DNA of 64,000 bases from positions 62,001 to 126,000 of the forward strand of contig JAOAQZ010000005.1 of the NCBI GenBank assembly GCA_025210795.1, read 5' to 3'. Below are positions 33,854 to 42,654 of this stretch, piece after piece (positions within the stretch are counted from its first letter, which is position 1; every line of letters starts with the position of its first letter). The notes beneath the pieces are model-generated. The model ran no database searches. It was not told the origin of the DNA and saw only the letters and a list, made by a program, of their open reading frames with translations. Source of the stretch: Cohaesibacter sp. (GTDB taxonomy: Bacteria; Pseudomonadota; Alphaproteobacteria; Rhizobiales; Cohaesibacteraceae). The translations under genes were made by a program, and so were the position numbers.

Positions 33854-34061
33854 CATCATTCTCCTCAACCAAGTCACAACGAGAGAAAGGCTCCTCTTCG
33901 ACATAGCAGCGAATTTGCCGATGGCATTCCGGACATTCGCCTTCCTGACCATTCCATTCACCATAATCAAGATCGGCATAACAACCCGGACAGGTGAAGC
34001 GCATACCCCAACCCTGATTGGAGCAGCTATCAGAAAAAGGGTCGCCGTTAAGGTTTCTCAT
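33846..34061 (-). CDS. Small zinc-ribbon protein
   Basis: 71 residues with two CxxC knuckles (FTCPGCYADL and GECPECHRQI) about 17 residues apart, followed by an acidic tail. Reminiscent of the Mu Com zinc-finger regulator, but located in the early region. Overlaps its neighbours by 4 and 8 bases. Function unknown. Confidence 0.65.
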   Translation of the reverse strand: MRNLNGDPFSDSCSNQGWGMRFTCPGCYADLDYGEWNGQEGECPECHRQIRCYVEEEPFSRCDLVEENDDE

Positions 34062-34750
34062 GATGCACCTCCACCAATAAGAGGTTGCGTACCCTTACCA
34101 TTCACACCATGCGAAATCTCAACCCGATCACCCGCATTTTGTCCTGCGAAATATGCCTCGGAATAACGAACATCTTTCCTCTCATGAGAGGAAACAACAA
34201 CCAGATTGGAATGACGTTCAGCCAAAGCCTGATCCGCGCCAGATCGCTCGTTTGCATTGATAGTTGATTTGAAAAGAGTAATAAGCCGCTGGCAAAGACG
34301 CGAAACCAGTGCCTCTGTAAAATCTGAAACCGCCTGCCGCTTGGTTGCTAAAGAGCGGCGGCGACGATAAAAAGTGGTTTGCTTGAAAGCCCTGACTTCA
34401 CGGTCAATAGCATTATCGCAAACACGGCGCAGATAATCAGCTATCTCCGGTCTCGGTTCCTTTCCGATAAAGACCACTTCACTATTTCTCAAACCAGTCT
34501 GAATGAGAGAAGCTGTATTTGTGCAATAGGCGATTGTGCTCCAGATATTTGAACGGAACGCTCGGCCTTTACCCTTGGCTTTGGAACCGATCTCGGCGAA
34601 GTTAACATCATGATCTGATAAACCATGTTCCTGCATCAGCTTGGCAGCTTTTTCAGCAGCAGCCATAGCCTCAGCCTCAGTACATCCGCGATCTGTTGTT
34701 TTGGATAGCAAAGCCCGGATTTTCTCGCGAACTCTCTCACGCTGTTCCAT
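34058..34750 (-). CDS. DUF2786-domain early phage protein
   Basis: About 230 residues. The N-terminal DUF2786 block (VREKIRALLSKTTDRGCTEAEAMAAAEKAAKLMQEHGLS) is clear. The second half (FIGKEPRPEIADYLRRVCDNAIDREVRAF, YSEAYFAGQNAGDRVEI) is the usual partner region. Common in transposable phages, biochemical role not known. Start at ATG 34750, preceded by GGAG; an ATG 12 bases upstream is possible. Confidence 0.75.
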   Translation of the reverse strand: MEQRERVREKIRALLSKTTDRGCTEAEAMAAAEKAAKLMQEHGLSDHDVNFAEIGSKAKGKGRAFRSNIWSTIAYCTNTASLIQTGLRNSEVVFIGKEPRPEIADYLRRVCDNAIDREVRAFKQTTFYRRRRSLATKRQAVSDFTEALVSRLCQRLITLFKSTINANERSGADQALAERHSNLVVVSSHERKDVRYSEAYFAGQNAGDRVEISHGVNGKGTQPLIGGGAS

Positions 34751-34970
34751 GATGCACTCCATCAGTGGTCAGACCCCATTCTCCTTTGATAGGTCGAGTG
34801 ACCAATCCTTTATTCAAGAGACGGTTGAGGCTGTTACAGGTAGCGATGCCGCTTAAACCAATTGGTTTGGCGATCTCGGCGGTGGTGGCCAGATGCTTTT
34901 CAGTCTCTGGCCGGATCAGGTGCTGCAATGAATGCAGCACCCGTTTTTGCATTCCGGTGAGCTTGGTCAT
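34737..34970 (-). CDS. Small winged-helix protein
   Basis: 77 residues predicted as one winged helix: VLHSLQHLIRPETEKHLATTAEIAKPIGLSGIATCNSLNRLLNKGLVTRPIKGEWGLTTDG. Likely a DNA-binding early regulator or accessory factor. ATGA-type overlap with the DUF3164 gene upstream. Confidence 0.65.
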   Translation of the reverse strand: MTKLTGMQKRVLHSLQHLIRPETEKHLATTAEIAKPIGLSGIATCNSLNRLLNKGLVTRPIKGEWGLTTDGVHHGTA

Positions 34971-35620
34971 TTGGACTGCGGCTCGTCTTGAGGTTTTTCG
35001 GCATTGGCAGCATCCAGAGGAACCGTGACATAGCTGTCAGCCTCTCCCCGACGCTTCAAGACACGGACGTAACGCTTTGAGCTGTTAATACGGGTTGCAT
35101 CATTGATGGCACTCATGGCTTGTAGCCAGCGGGGATCATCAAAATCATATTGATGGAGCGTCATCACATTGGAGACACTCAACTCACCTTTGCGATTGAG
35201 ACGGAAGGCCTGTTCTATAATGGTACGAAGGTTTGGATGAGACGTCTCGCCCCATTCCCGCAAGCATTCTTCAATCAGTTCTTTTGCCGCAAGAAGCTCT
35301 GCACCAAAGCCCAACGTTTCAGAAACGACGAGTTCAACACGTTGAGACCCATCAAATGTGGTAAGGGTCACGTTTCCCTTTTTACCACCCCGCTTCTTGC
35401 CGCCATATTCTGCGACCAGCAGATCTACAAACTCGTCGATCTCTTCAATTGCACCAGCACGAAACTCAGCAAGGCTATTGTTGATTGGTTGCGCCTTTGC
35501 ATGGATCTTTTTGACCAGCTCGTCTTCCAGCTTATGCTGGGCCTTTATATTGTCGATATGGACGAAATCGCCTTTGGAATTCATCATGAAGCCTTCTGGC
35601 ACTTTCACTTGATCAGTCAT
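34967..35620 (-). CDS. DUF3164 early phage protein
   Basis: 217 residues of the DUF3164 family found in Mu-, B3- and D3112-like phages: PEGFMMNSKGDFVHIDNIKAQHKLEDELV at the start, GNVTLTTFDGSQRVELVVSETLGFGAELLAAKELIEECL and SSKRYVRVLKR near the end. No established activity. The TGATCAGTCAT context at 35611-35620 gives a clear ATG. Confidence 0.82.
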   Translation of the reverse strand: MTDQVKVPEGFMMNSKGDFVHIDNIKAQHKLEDELVKKIHAKAQPINNSLAEFRAGAIEEIDEFVDLLVAEYGGKKRGGKKGNVTLTTFDGSQRVELVVSETLGFGAELLAAKELIEECLREWGETSHPNLRTIIEQAFRLNRKGELSVSNVMTLHQYDFDDPRWLQAMSAINDATRINSSKRYVRVLKRRGEADSYVTVPLDAANAEKPQDEPQSK

Positions 35621-35650
35621 TGAAATATTCCTTCTAAAATCAGGGTGGAT

Positions 35651-35905
35651 TCACCCTTCGTTCTTTTTGCTCTGGTAAATCGGTCGCCCAACAACAGGGA
35701 AAAGCACTATTTTTGGATCGTTCAAATGCTCGGTGGTTAATGGGATGGATCGGGCCAAATAGGCAGCTTCCAAACGCTTGGCCTTTTCGGCTTGGGTACT
35801 CAGAAGGTTAGCAAAATTCTGGGCTGCCCCGATCTGGAAGCCTTCCTCACTATTGATGGCTGCAACAAACCATTCCTGCATTGCCCGTAGGTTCTCACTC
35901 AGCAT
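35651..35905 (-). CDS. Small early phage protein, unknown
   Basis: 84 residues from the ATG at 35905, which overlaps the stop of the HTH gene: LSENLRAMQEWFVAAINSEEGFQIGAAQNFANLLSTQAEKAKRLEAAYL, then IVLFPVVGRPIYQSKK. Helical, soluble, unrecognised. The longer frame to 35950 would overlap the neighbour much more. Confidence 0.6.
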   Translation of the reverse strand: MLSENLRAMQEWFVAAINSEEGFQIGAAQNFANLLSTQAEKAKRLEAAYLARSIPLTTEHLNDPKIVLFPVVGRPIYQSKKNEG

Positions 35906-36243
35906 GCTTTGCTCTCCTGTTGCTTGGGGTTCAGCGGGCAGGCTTTGCAAGCAATCCAGAGTTTGAGCTTGGCTGGATCACTGGTTGGCATCGGAGCTGT
36001 GCGGGCCTCCTGACAGCTTTGGGGTGTGATTTCTGTCTGCTGATGAGGACAGAGTTTGAGTGAACCGAAGACTTCCAGAACCTTGGCTTCCAATTTGTCA
36101 GCACGACCGCCTCGGTTTGCGTAAGTGCCAGACAGATAGAGACTGACTTGAGTGCGACTAACACCCAAAACATTTGCAACTGCCTGAATGGATCCCAGTC
36201 TGGCCTTTTGCTCCAGAAGCAATTCCATCACTTTGCTCGACAT
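35899..36243 (-). CDS. HTH protein with cysteine-rich tail
   Basis: 114 residues. A Cro-like helix-turn-helix (LGSIQAVANVLGVSRTQVSLYLSGTYANRGGRADKLEAKVLEVFGSLKLC) is followed by a segment with six to seven cysteines in pairs (CKACPLNPKQQESKAC), perhaps metal-binding. GGAGGAAATTCC precedes the ATG. Early regulator in transposable phages of this type; target unknown. Confidence 0.65.
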   Translation of the reverse strand: MSSKVMELLLEQKARLGSIQAVANVLGVSRTQVSLYLSGTYANRGGRADKLEAKVLEVFGSLKLCPHQQTEITPQSCQEARTAPMPTSDPAKLKLWIACKACPLNPKQQESKAC

Positions 36244-36815
36244 GGAATTTCCTCCCCGCTATCTCCAAGATTGTGGTCGAATATCGCGCCTTTGTTTGCT
36301 CGATAAATCGGGGCGATAAGGCCGGTATCCTTCAGCAAGCGAAAACGCTTGAAGCCGTTTGAGGTGAGAGCCGTTCCTTGTGCGCGAACCGGCAGTTCGA
36401 TCAGATAGCCAGCATGTCGCAATGCGCGGAAATATTTCTGCAAGTTGCCCTCTGGCCTAGCGTCGTTTGGGCCAGCCGCAGCCATCGCAATATCACCAAT
36501 GGTGAAAGATCCTGACATGCGCATCGCCTGCCATGCACGCTGACGCATCGTGTCACGGGGCTTGCGGCATTTGCCCCGATCAGTTCGAAATGGCCCAGGT
36601 TTTATCTCTTCACCCGAGGCTGCAAGATCCTTGCCTGCATTAGAGAGCTGATAGCAGCCAATCTCTACACGCTCGACCAATCCACGATGGATCAAACGAC
36701 CGGTGGCTTTGACAATCTCCTTACGCCCATGATCCATTGATGCGTCAAGCTGATCTATAGTGCGACAGGCGCCATCGGAGAGATTATGAATGAGGTCATT
36801 GGAAAGCCCAGCCAT
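36228..36815 (-). CDS. Winged-helix early phage protein
   Basis: 195 residues in two halves, both helix-turn-helix-like: LSDGACRTIDQLDASMDHGRKEIVKATGRLIHRGLVERVEIGCYQLSNAGKDLA and MRQRAWQAMRMSGSFTIGDIAMAA...LQKYFRALRHAGYLIEL. The start overlaps the B gene stop as TGATG (36815). Possibly assists replication or transcription after B; unproven. Confidence 0.65.
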   Translation of the reverse strand: MAGLSNDLIHNLSDGACRTIDQLDASMDHGRKEIVKATGRLIHRGLVERVEIGCYQLSNAGKDLAASGEEIKPGPFRTDRGKCRKPRDTMRQRAWQAMRMSGSFTIGDIAMAAAGPNDARPEGNLQKYFRALRHAGYLIELPVRAQGTALTSNGFKRFRLLKDTGLIAPIYRANKGAIFDHNLGDSGEEIPCRAK

Positions 36816-37582
36816 CACAGCACCTCTGGCACTTCGATGGGCTGATTGCGGGCACGGTCAACCATCAGGGTTTGGCCCGCCATATCAGCAAGGGTCAAGC
36901 CATCTTCACCTGGATCATTGCGCAGACCGAACCGCTCAATATTAGCGATGGCCTCCAAGATTTCGCGATTAAAACCGCCAGAAGCCTTGAGTGTGAAATC
37001 GACCAGATCATCAGCCACTGGCACATCGCAGCGGCCTGCAACCAAGGCTTTAACATCTGCCTTGCAGCATTTTTCAAAACGGACCTTCTGGGATACGCGA
37101 GAAGCCACTTGAGGGAAGCGGGTCAGATTGTCATTGACCTTGCCCATACCAACCAGAATGGTCGGAAGCTCGATCATATCGGAAATATCACGGATGGTTT
37201 CCAGAATAGCTGACTTGCTAGAAACATGGTCCGCCTCATCAATAACCAGACCAAATGCCTTGCCTGTCATCTGTGCTGCAGCCTGACGACCACCCAGTTC
37301 TTCCAGGGCCTTCTGGTACTTCTTCTGAAATGAATGGGGTGGATGAACACGTAATGTTTCCAGCAACTCTCCCATGAACCAAGACGGTGTCCATTCCTTT
37401 TTGGCTCTGAGATAAATGGAGCCGGTCTGAGCTACCCAATGTTTGAGGGTCGTGGTTTTGCCAAGGCCCGGCAAACCGTCAACGACGACAAGGCAGGCTT
37501 CTTCAGCTCCTCGCTGATTGAGCGCATCCAACGCCCCCATGAAGCGTGAAACATTGGAGGTCTCGACAAAGACATTCCGCAT
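36815..37582 (-). CDS. Transposition ATPase B (MuB-like)
   Basis: 255 residues, AAA+ target-selection ATPase. Walker A GLPGLGKTTTL, Walker B FGLVIDEADHV, sensor-like ELPTILVGMGK, and an arginine-containing VASRVSQKVRFEKC. It coats target DNA and activates transposase A in Mu. The ATG at 37582 has AGGAG upstream and fits the family start; the open frame extends to 37702 into A without a ribosome site. Confidence 0.9.
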   Translation of the reverse strand: MRNVFVETSNVSRFMGALDALNQRGAEEACLVVVDGLPGLGKTTTLKHWVAQTGSIYLRAKKEWTPSWFMGELLETLRVHPPHSFQKKYQKALEELGGRQAAAQMTGKAFGLVIDEADHVSSKSAILETIRDISDMIELPTILVGMGKVNDNLTRFPQVASRVSQKVRFEKCCKADVKALVAGRCDVPVADDLVDFTLKASGGFNREILEAIANIERFGLRNDPGEDGLTLADMAGQTLMVDRARNQPIEVPEVL

Positions 37583-37611
37583 CTGATATTCTCCTATTCG
37601 AGTTTTGGTTG

Positions 37612-39873
37612 TTAGGCAGCGGCGCGAAGAACGTTTCTCAGGCGGTCCACGTCGATGCCAGATAGTCGGAACAATTCCAAAGAGGTGCTGCGCTGAAGAC
37701 ATTCGGCCAGCACCTTTTTCTGTGAAGGGGTTAGGGTTTCTGGGTGATCAATCGCCCACACAGCCAGTTCCTGATCGCTCGCAAACACACGCTTGCGCGG
37801 CTTGGTTGGCTTTGGAGACAGGATCTCGATTTTGGGCGCTTCTGGTTCAACCAGCTCAAGTGAAATCAATTCAGGTTCCGGCTCGTCTGATTTGAACCCT
37901 GGGGAAGATGAGAACATCTCCATGGGGGCCTCGCCGGATGCCTCCAGCAGATGCCCAGGTCTTTGTTCCTGTTCAACCCGCCGCAACCTGTCTTCCAGAC
38001 GCTTTTTGGCCGCGAGGGCTTTCTTCTCACGAGCGCTTTCAATAACTGGAACTGGGAAATAAGCTTCTTTGTTGCCTTCAAACTTGGCAACACAGATCAG
38101 GCGACCGGGCACTTCGTAGCCATCGACCATTTCCAGTTCGCGAACCCAGACCTGATTGGCATCGAGGATGTCGTAGCAGACCATGACATATTGCCGGTCG
38201 TAACGTTCCAGTTCCATGGAGAAATAGCGGTTCTTCTCGATGGTGACCATGCCTCGAGAAACCTTGCGGCGCTCTGCCGGACGGGCAAGGTCATCGCTTT
38301 CGGCCTTGGAGAGAGTGATCGGCGTAAATCCTTTGGCTTCATGCGCAGCCCAGCATTCGTTGGGGGACATGTGGCGTTTGGCACCGGTGATCCGGTCGCG
38401 GGTCTCGGGTAAGCTGGAATGCGGCTTGTCATTATAACGAGCCATCGCACCGTCGAAGATCTGCAAGAAGTCAGGCCATGTGACCAGCAATTCGCTGCCC
38501 CCAAATTCCTTCAGGTCGTGTTTGATCTGTTTATGCAGCTTGAGAGCTGCTTCTCGATCTAGATCCTTGCCGCAGTAGCTGGGTAATGCCTTGGCCAGTT
38601 TGGTGTGAACCGTTCCGTTAAACCGTTCAATGATACCTCGAGCTTGAGAATTATAGGCGCGAGAATGCTCTTTGTGGGTGCCGAGCCGAGACAACATGCC
38701 AACGGCAGTATCATCCAACAGAAGGTTTTTATACCCCTTGCCGTTATCGACATAGAAAATGGCGGCAGGGCCATTCCACATGCTGGCGTTGCGCAAGGCC
38801 TCTGCCACATCATAGGCCTTCTCATTGAGACCGATAGAATAGCCAACGCATTTGCGGGTAGCGACATCCAAGATGGATGTGATCTCTGGCCGAAATGGCT
38901 GTCCGGAAAATGGATGTGCAACAAAGGCATCAAAGGTTTTGCCATCGGCGGTGTATATATCGGATGGCAGCAGCCCATCGGTCGAGCGGATGACATAAAC
39001 CCGGCGTGCCTTGAGCGCCAACACACCTTCCCGGCCTCGATGAGCGGCAATGGGGTTGGTTTTCTTCAATTGGGCCAGATAGCGTTTGACCTGATCATAA
39101 CTTGGAGCCTGGGATGGGTCGACCAGATCGTCGGTATACATTTCCAGCGCATGTGCGATGGTCCGTTTGGCGGGTGTCGCGTAGAATTTGAGGAAGCCCG
39201 GAACCCACGGATAATTCTCTTTACTGGCGAGATCCCATTTCTTTTTCGGTTGAGGCACCAACCCGGCAAAGCCCTGCTCAGCCTTGGCTTTCAACCAGCC
39301 AGCAATCGTACTGCGTGAAAGCCCCTGGCGGCGATCATTAGCAAGGGCTGCATAACCGAGCAGCTCCTCAGGGCAGACACGAAGGTCTGTTGGCCGGTCC
39401 AGATCGCTATTCACATCCTCCACCAGAGACAAGATAGCCTTGCGCTCGCTGATGGAATTCTCAATACAGCGGCGCTGAACTTCCAGACACAGAAAAGCAC
39501 GCGCTTCCCCTACTTGTCGCTGTTTGGCTGTTAGACCATTAGACGTGACTGGGACTTTAGCAGGTGCGCTTGTTACTTTGGGTCCGATTTTCTGGACATT
39601 CTGCGAAATCGCTTCAAGAGCCTTCAAATCAAATCGCTTCTGCAGCTCCGCACATGCGGCGTCTGGCAGCAAGTCGATGTGATATTCCCATCCGCCACCG
39701 CGACCGGAACGCTTCCGGGCAAGGGAGGTTGATTGCCACTCATGGCGCTTGGCAAAGATCTGAATGCCTCGATCGGATGATGGAAGTCCGGGCAAATCAA
39801 GTGCGGCCAGCTCTCGCGGCATATACCAATCGCGAAGCATACTATTTGCAATAATGGAGACATCGTTCGTCAT
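37612..39873 (-). CDS. DDE transposase A (MuA-like)
   Basis: 753 residues. N-terminal Mu DNA-binding (REWYMPRELAAL-like, LPSSDRGIQIFAKRHEW) and HTH domains; the catalytic core shows the DDE triad in TADGKTFDAF, FYVDNGKGY and ARGIIERFNG; then the Mu C-terminal domain with WAAHEAKGFTP and a tail that contacts B. It inserts the phage into the host genome and replicates it by transposition; ends TGTGG and the 5-bp duplication fit. Overlaps the upstream early gene by 4 bases. Confidence 0.95.
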   Translation of the reverse strand: MTNDVSIIANSMLRDWYMPRELAALDLPGLPSSDRGIQIFAKRHEWQSTSLARKRSGRGGGWEYHIDLLPDAACAELQKRFDLKALEAISQNVQKIGPKVTSAPAKVPVTSNGLTAKQRQVGEARAFLCLEVQRRCIENSISERKAILSLVEDVNSDLDRPTDLRVCPEELLGYAALANDRRQGLSRSTIAGWLKAKAEQGFAGLVPQPKKKWDLASKENYPWVPGFLKFYATPAKRTIAHALEMYTDDLVDPSQAPSYDQVKRYLAQLKKTNPIAAHRGREGVLALKARRVYVIRSTDGLLPSDIYTADGKTFDAFVAHPFSGQPFRPEITSILDVATRKCVGYSIGLNEKAYDVAEALRNASMWNGPAAIFYVDNGKGYKNLLLDDTAVGMLSRLGTHKEHSRAYNSQARGIIERFNGTVHTKLAKALPSYCGKDLDREAALKLHKQIKHDLKEFGGSELLVTWPDFLQIFDGAMARYNDKPHSSLPETRDRITGAKRHMSPNECWAAHEAKGFTPITLSKAESDDLARPAERRKVSRGMVTIEKNRYFSMELERYDRQYVMVCYDILDANQVWVRELEMVDGYEVPGRLICVAKFEGNKEAYFPVPVIESAREKKALAAKKRLEDRLRRVEQEQRPGHLLEASGEAPMEMFSSSPGFKSDEPEPELISLELVEPEAPKIEILSPKPTKPRKRVFASDQELAVWAIDHPETLTPSQKKVLAECLQRSTSLELFRLSGIDVDRLRNVLRAAA

Positions 39874-40328
39874 TTGCTAAGCCTCCATTCCTTGTCGCGG
39901 CTGGCGATGAACTGTTCCAGATCGGCCTTCTTCTCAAGTGCCAGTTCACGCTCGATCAGAGGCTGGTATTTCTGATCGACGACGATCATGCATGTGCCCA
40001 TCAGCAATTCATTAAGCATTTCTGCGCTGTCGAGGATCTGAGCTAGGGCAAAGAAACGATAGGCAGAGATGTTGTTGTTTTCCCGTGCTTCAGAAGTCCA
40101 TGTGTCGATGGTGCCACTGCTGATGTCTTCACCGAGATAATCGGAAAGCTCTTCAGCAATTGCATCGCGGCTGCGACCATCCTCTTTCAGGGCCTCTGAC
40201 AGTACACGACAGACCTTGCCTGCGAGGGAGGAGGCTCGGACACGCGTTTCCTCAAAGCGGGGAGCAACCTTGGGAGGCTCCCAACTCAAAAGATCACCAG
40301 TCATCTTGTCGCCGCGTGCTTTCGCCAT
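39870..40328 (-). CDS. Early phage protein upstream of transposase, unknown
   Basis: 152 residues: GDLLSWEPPKVAPRFEETRVRASSLAGKVCRVLSEALKEDGRSRDAIAEELSDYLGEDISSGTIDTWTSEAREN, then a helical half ending RELALEKKADLEQFI. The central block resembles a helix-turn-helix. Present before transposase A in related prophages; function unknown. ATGA overlap with A. Confidence 0.65.
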   Translation of the reverse strand: MAKARGDKMTGDLLSWEPPKVAPRFEETRVRASSLAGKVCRVLSEALKEDGRSRDAIAEELSDYLGEDISSGTIDTWTSEARENNNISAYRFFALAQILDSAEMLNELLMGTCMIVVDQKYQPLIERELALEKKADLEQFIASRDKEWRLSK

Positions 40329-40361
40329 TGAGAAAGAAGTCCCTTAACGCTAGGAAAGTGG

Positions 40362-40598
40362 TTATTTGCGAGGAGGTCTAAGTGCTTCAGACAACTGTTC
40401 TCGTAAGCCGTTCAAACAATATCTGGGCTTCTGGCCGAGTGCCGTCTGCATCTCAACAATTAAGATGCGCCGAAAGATTTCCTGAATTGCACGAGGGGTC
40501 ACCTCTAACTCGGCGAGAACATTCCGCAGATCTGCATTCTTCTTGGCTTCAATTGAGAGCAAACCTCTGACTTCAGCGATGACTAATGCTTTAGACAT
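40362..40598 (-). CDS. Small early phage protein, helical
   Basis: 78 residues from the ATG at 40598, which overlaps the end of the preceding gene: SKALVIAEVRGLLSIEAKKNADLRNVLAELEVTPRAIQEIFRRILIVEMQTAL. Unrecognised. The track of overlapping starts shows it belongs to the early operon. Confidence 0.55.
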   Translation of the reverse strand: MSKALVIAEVRGLLSIEAKKNADLRNVLAELEVTPRAIQEIFRRILIVEMQTALGQKPRYCLNGLREQLSEALRPPRK

Positions 40599-40794
40599 CG
40601 TTGCTCTCCTGAATTTTTCGAATTTTGTCTTGATGCGTCTGTACCCATTGCAGGCTTCGCTTGGCTGCAACAAGCTGGTTGGACAGCATCTCTCGCTCGC
40701 TTTTCCGTGGTTTGGTGCCATCAGCTATGACAGAAAGAGCAACATTGATTGCTGCAATTTGCTGAGATAGAGGAATGCGATTTTTGGAAGCCAT
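40591..40794 (-). CDS. Small early phage protein, unknown
   Basis: 67 residues from the ATG at 40794 (MASKNRIPLSQQIAAINVALSVIADGTKPRKSEREMLSNQLVAAKRSLQWVQTHQ). The ATG overlaps the upstream stop TAA by one base. Helical; function unknown. Confidence 0.55.
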   Translation of the reverse strand: MASKNRIPLSQQIAAINVALSVIADGTKPRKSEREMLSNQLVAAKRSLQWVQTHQDKIRKIQESNDV

Positions 40795-41153
40795 TAGTCC
40801 CGACCTCCCTCTACAGCAAAACGAGCACACTCATCAGCATTTTCAGGAGGGATCGGCACGCCACCTGCAATTGGAGTGTCTTCACGAATGGTAACAAGAT
40901 CGTCAGAAACAACGCGTTCAACAATCCAATCGGCACCGCCAATACCCTGTTCATTCAGTTTCTCAGCCCACCAAGTAGCCCAGAGCTGATCTGTAAACAC
41001 ATGGGCATCACCGATCAGATATCCGGTTTCTGCAACGATGATAATTTCACCTTGCCCGTTGTCAGTTGGAATGACCGTCCCTTTAAAATAATAGACACGT
41101 CCCTGTTTAGAGATCTTTTTCAAAATGAACTGAGCGGATGTATTAGAAGTCAT
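40794..41153 (-). CDS. Early phage protein, unknown
   Basis: 119 residues with beta-rich content (VYYFKGTVIPTDNGQGEIIIVAETGYLIGDAHVFTDQLWATWWAEKLNEQGIGGADWIVERVVSDDLVTI). No family recognised. ATG at 41153 has AAAGA about 8 bases upstream; GTG at 41159 is possible. Part of the early operon with tight overlaps. Confidence 0.55.
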   Translation of the reverse strand: MTSNTSAQFILKKISKQGRVYYFKGTVIPTDNGQGEIIIVAETGYLIGDAHVFTDQLWATWWAEKLNEQGIGGADWIVERVVSDDLVTIREDTPIAGGVPIPPENADECARFAVEGGRD

Positions 41154-41386
41154 TGGCACAATCTTTCAAGAATGATGCGATCAGCAACAGCGGTGATCAC
41201 GAGATAAAGGAACAAATGAAAAGCAAGGAGGGAGAGAAGAGCGGCAGCATCACAAAGAGCATTTTCCGTCTCGGCATAATCAAACCGATGATAGAAGCAT
41301 GATGCAGTCTGGCGCAGTGCAGGAACCAAGGAATAGTTCCAGGCCTTGTCAGCCTCAATCATCTTCTCTGACATCGTCCTGTTCAT
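41150..41386 (-). CDS. Small early membrane protein
   Basis: 78 residues with one hydrophobic stretch near the end (AALLSLLAFHLFLYLVITAVA). The ATG at 41386 overlaps the Ner stop as ATGA; a later ATG at 41374 has a better AGGA. Unrecognised; perhaps an early host-takeover or exclusion factor, but only position supports this. Confidence 0.5.
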   Translation of the reverse strand: MNRTMSEKMIEADKAWNYSLVPALRQTASCFYHRFDYAETENALCDAAALLSLLAFHLFLYLVITAVADRIILERLCQ

Positions 41387-41685
41387 GCTGCACACTCACT
41401 GTCAGAGGAAGTTGTGAATTTCTGACTGGTGCATGGGCCATGGCGTCTGCTATCGTAAATGCGATGAGACACTTCTGATTTGGGATAGCGATCAGGCCAC
41501 AGCTCTTCCGCTGGCACACCAATGGCATCGGAAATGGCCTTCTCACCCGTGGAGTTGGGGCGATCTAGCGCCACACTGATATTGGTGCGATGACAGCCTT
41601 CACGTTGAGCTAGGGCCGTAAAGGTCCAACCCTGGCGATGAAGCTCGGCTTTGATTGCAAACTTGTCCCACTTGCGCTTCGGCAT
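41383..41685 (-). CDS. Ner-like early regulator
   Basis: 100 residues; the first 70 match the Ner/Nlp DNA-binding domain: WDKFAIKAELHRQGWTFTALAQREGCHRTNISVALDRPNSTGEKAISDAIGVPAEELWPDRY. In Mu, Ner turns down repressor and early promoters during lytic growth. GAGGAG precedes the ATG. It is the first rightward (phage sense) gene, divergent from the repressor. Confidence 0.9.
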   Translation of the reverse strand: MPKRKWDKFAIKAELHRQGWTFTALAQREGCHRTNISVALDRPNSTGEKAISDAIGVPAEELWPDRYPKSEVSHRIYDSRRHGPCTSQKFTTSSDSECAA

Positions 41686-41945
41686 TTTGTCTCCTCGTGA
41701 AAAGCGGTCTGCTGCAACAGTCCGCTTTTTTCTGAACCTTGCAGTTAACCCTTGCGGGTGGCTGCTGTGATTAACGGATGTGGATACAATAATTCCGATT
41801 TACGAGTTTATCAATTCGTTTTTCGGATTTCGTAGTTTGTATATTGGTGTTTCTTTGCTCAATGCACGTAAGTTATTGAGCTTGAATACAAAATAGAAAC
41901 TCCGAAAATTGGGGAAATGTCGAAATTCAGTTCGGACTTTGAATT
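41686..41945. promoter_or_regulatory. Divergent early/repressor promoter region with repeated operators
   Basis: 260 bp between ner and the repressor without a gene. A CCGAAA/TTTCGG-type motif recurs in both orientations: near 41793 (TTCCGATTT), 41822 (TTCGGATTT), 41901 (TCCGAAAAT), 41919 (GTCGAAATT), 41931 (TTCGGACTT), and again within the first codons of the repressor at 41952 (CTCCGAAAT). The spacing is irregular. These are candidate binding sites for the c-type repressor and/or Ner; -10/-35 boxes are not clear enough to place. Confidence 0.6.
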
Positions 41946-42608
41946 ATGAACTCCGAAATCAGAAATGATTTTCATGGTCGGCTTGCCGAAATGATTGAGA
42001 ACTCCAAGATGGAGCCTTTTGCTTGGGCAAAGGCCGTTGGGATACCTGGTGCGACGTTCAATCGAATTTGGAACGAGGGAAGCATTCCAAAATCAGAGCA
42101 TCTAATTCGGATTTCAGAGCATGAGGAAGTTTCAATAGATTGGATGCTGAAAGGAAAGGAAACTTTCTCTCAAGAAAGTGCATCCTATGTCGGCATTCCG
42201 CGCTTCGCTGCAGAGCTGTCGGCTGGAAATGGTTCCTGGAACCCGGAAAATGCCGAGACCCTAGATCATATCCCATTCACGAAGGAATTCCTCAGCCGTA
42301 GGCTGGGAAGGGCCACAGAAGACGGCCTGATTATTCTATCGGCCAATGGAGATAGCATGGATCCACTGATCGGAGATGGTGATCTGGTTATGGTTGATTT
42401 GAAGAAGCAAAACCTGACAGAAGGCATTTTTGCCTTTGTTCTCAATGGCACCGCCCGTGTAAAACGCATGCGCCAGGCGCTAAATGGCGACATTGAGGTC
42501 ATGAGCGATAATCCGCTCTATGATACGGAGATCCTTAAGAAAGAGGATCTGGAAGATTTCCAGATAATCGGCAAAGTCGTCTGGTGCGGGCATCATTTTG
42601 CCCGCTGA
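41946..42608 (+). CDS. CI/LexA-type phage repressor (S24 peptidase)
   Basis: 220 residues. An N-terminal HTH (FAWAKAVGIPGATFNRIWNEGSIPKSEHLIRIS) is followed by an S24 autoprotease domain with the catalytic Ser in SANGDSMDPLIGDGDLVMV and Lys in TARVKRMRQ, ending IIGKVVWCGHHF. It keeps the phage lysogenic; the S24 domain implies RecA-linked self-cleavage after DNA damage, unlike Mu c. It is the only early gene on the plus strand and the one nearest to the left terminus. Confidence 0.92.
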   Translation: MNSEIRNDFHGRLAEMIENSKMEPFAWAKAVGIPGATFNRIWNEGSIPKSEHLIRISEHEEVSIDWMLKGKETFSQESASYVGIPRFAAELSAGNGSWNPENAETLDHIPFTKEFLSRRLGRATEDGLIILSANGDSMDPLIGDGDLVMVDLKKQNLTEGIFAFVLNGTARVKRMRQALNGDIEVMSDNPLYDTEILKKEDLEDFQIIGKVVWCGHHFAR

Positions 42609-42654
42609 GTTAGCTTTTAGCTAACATTCTGATCGCGGGGTAAACATTCCCGTT

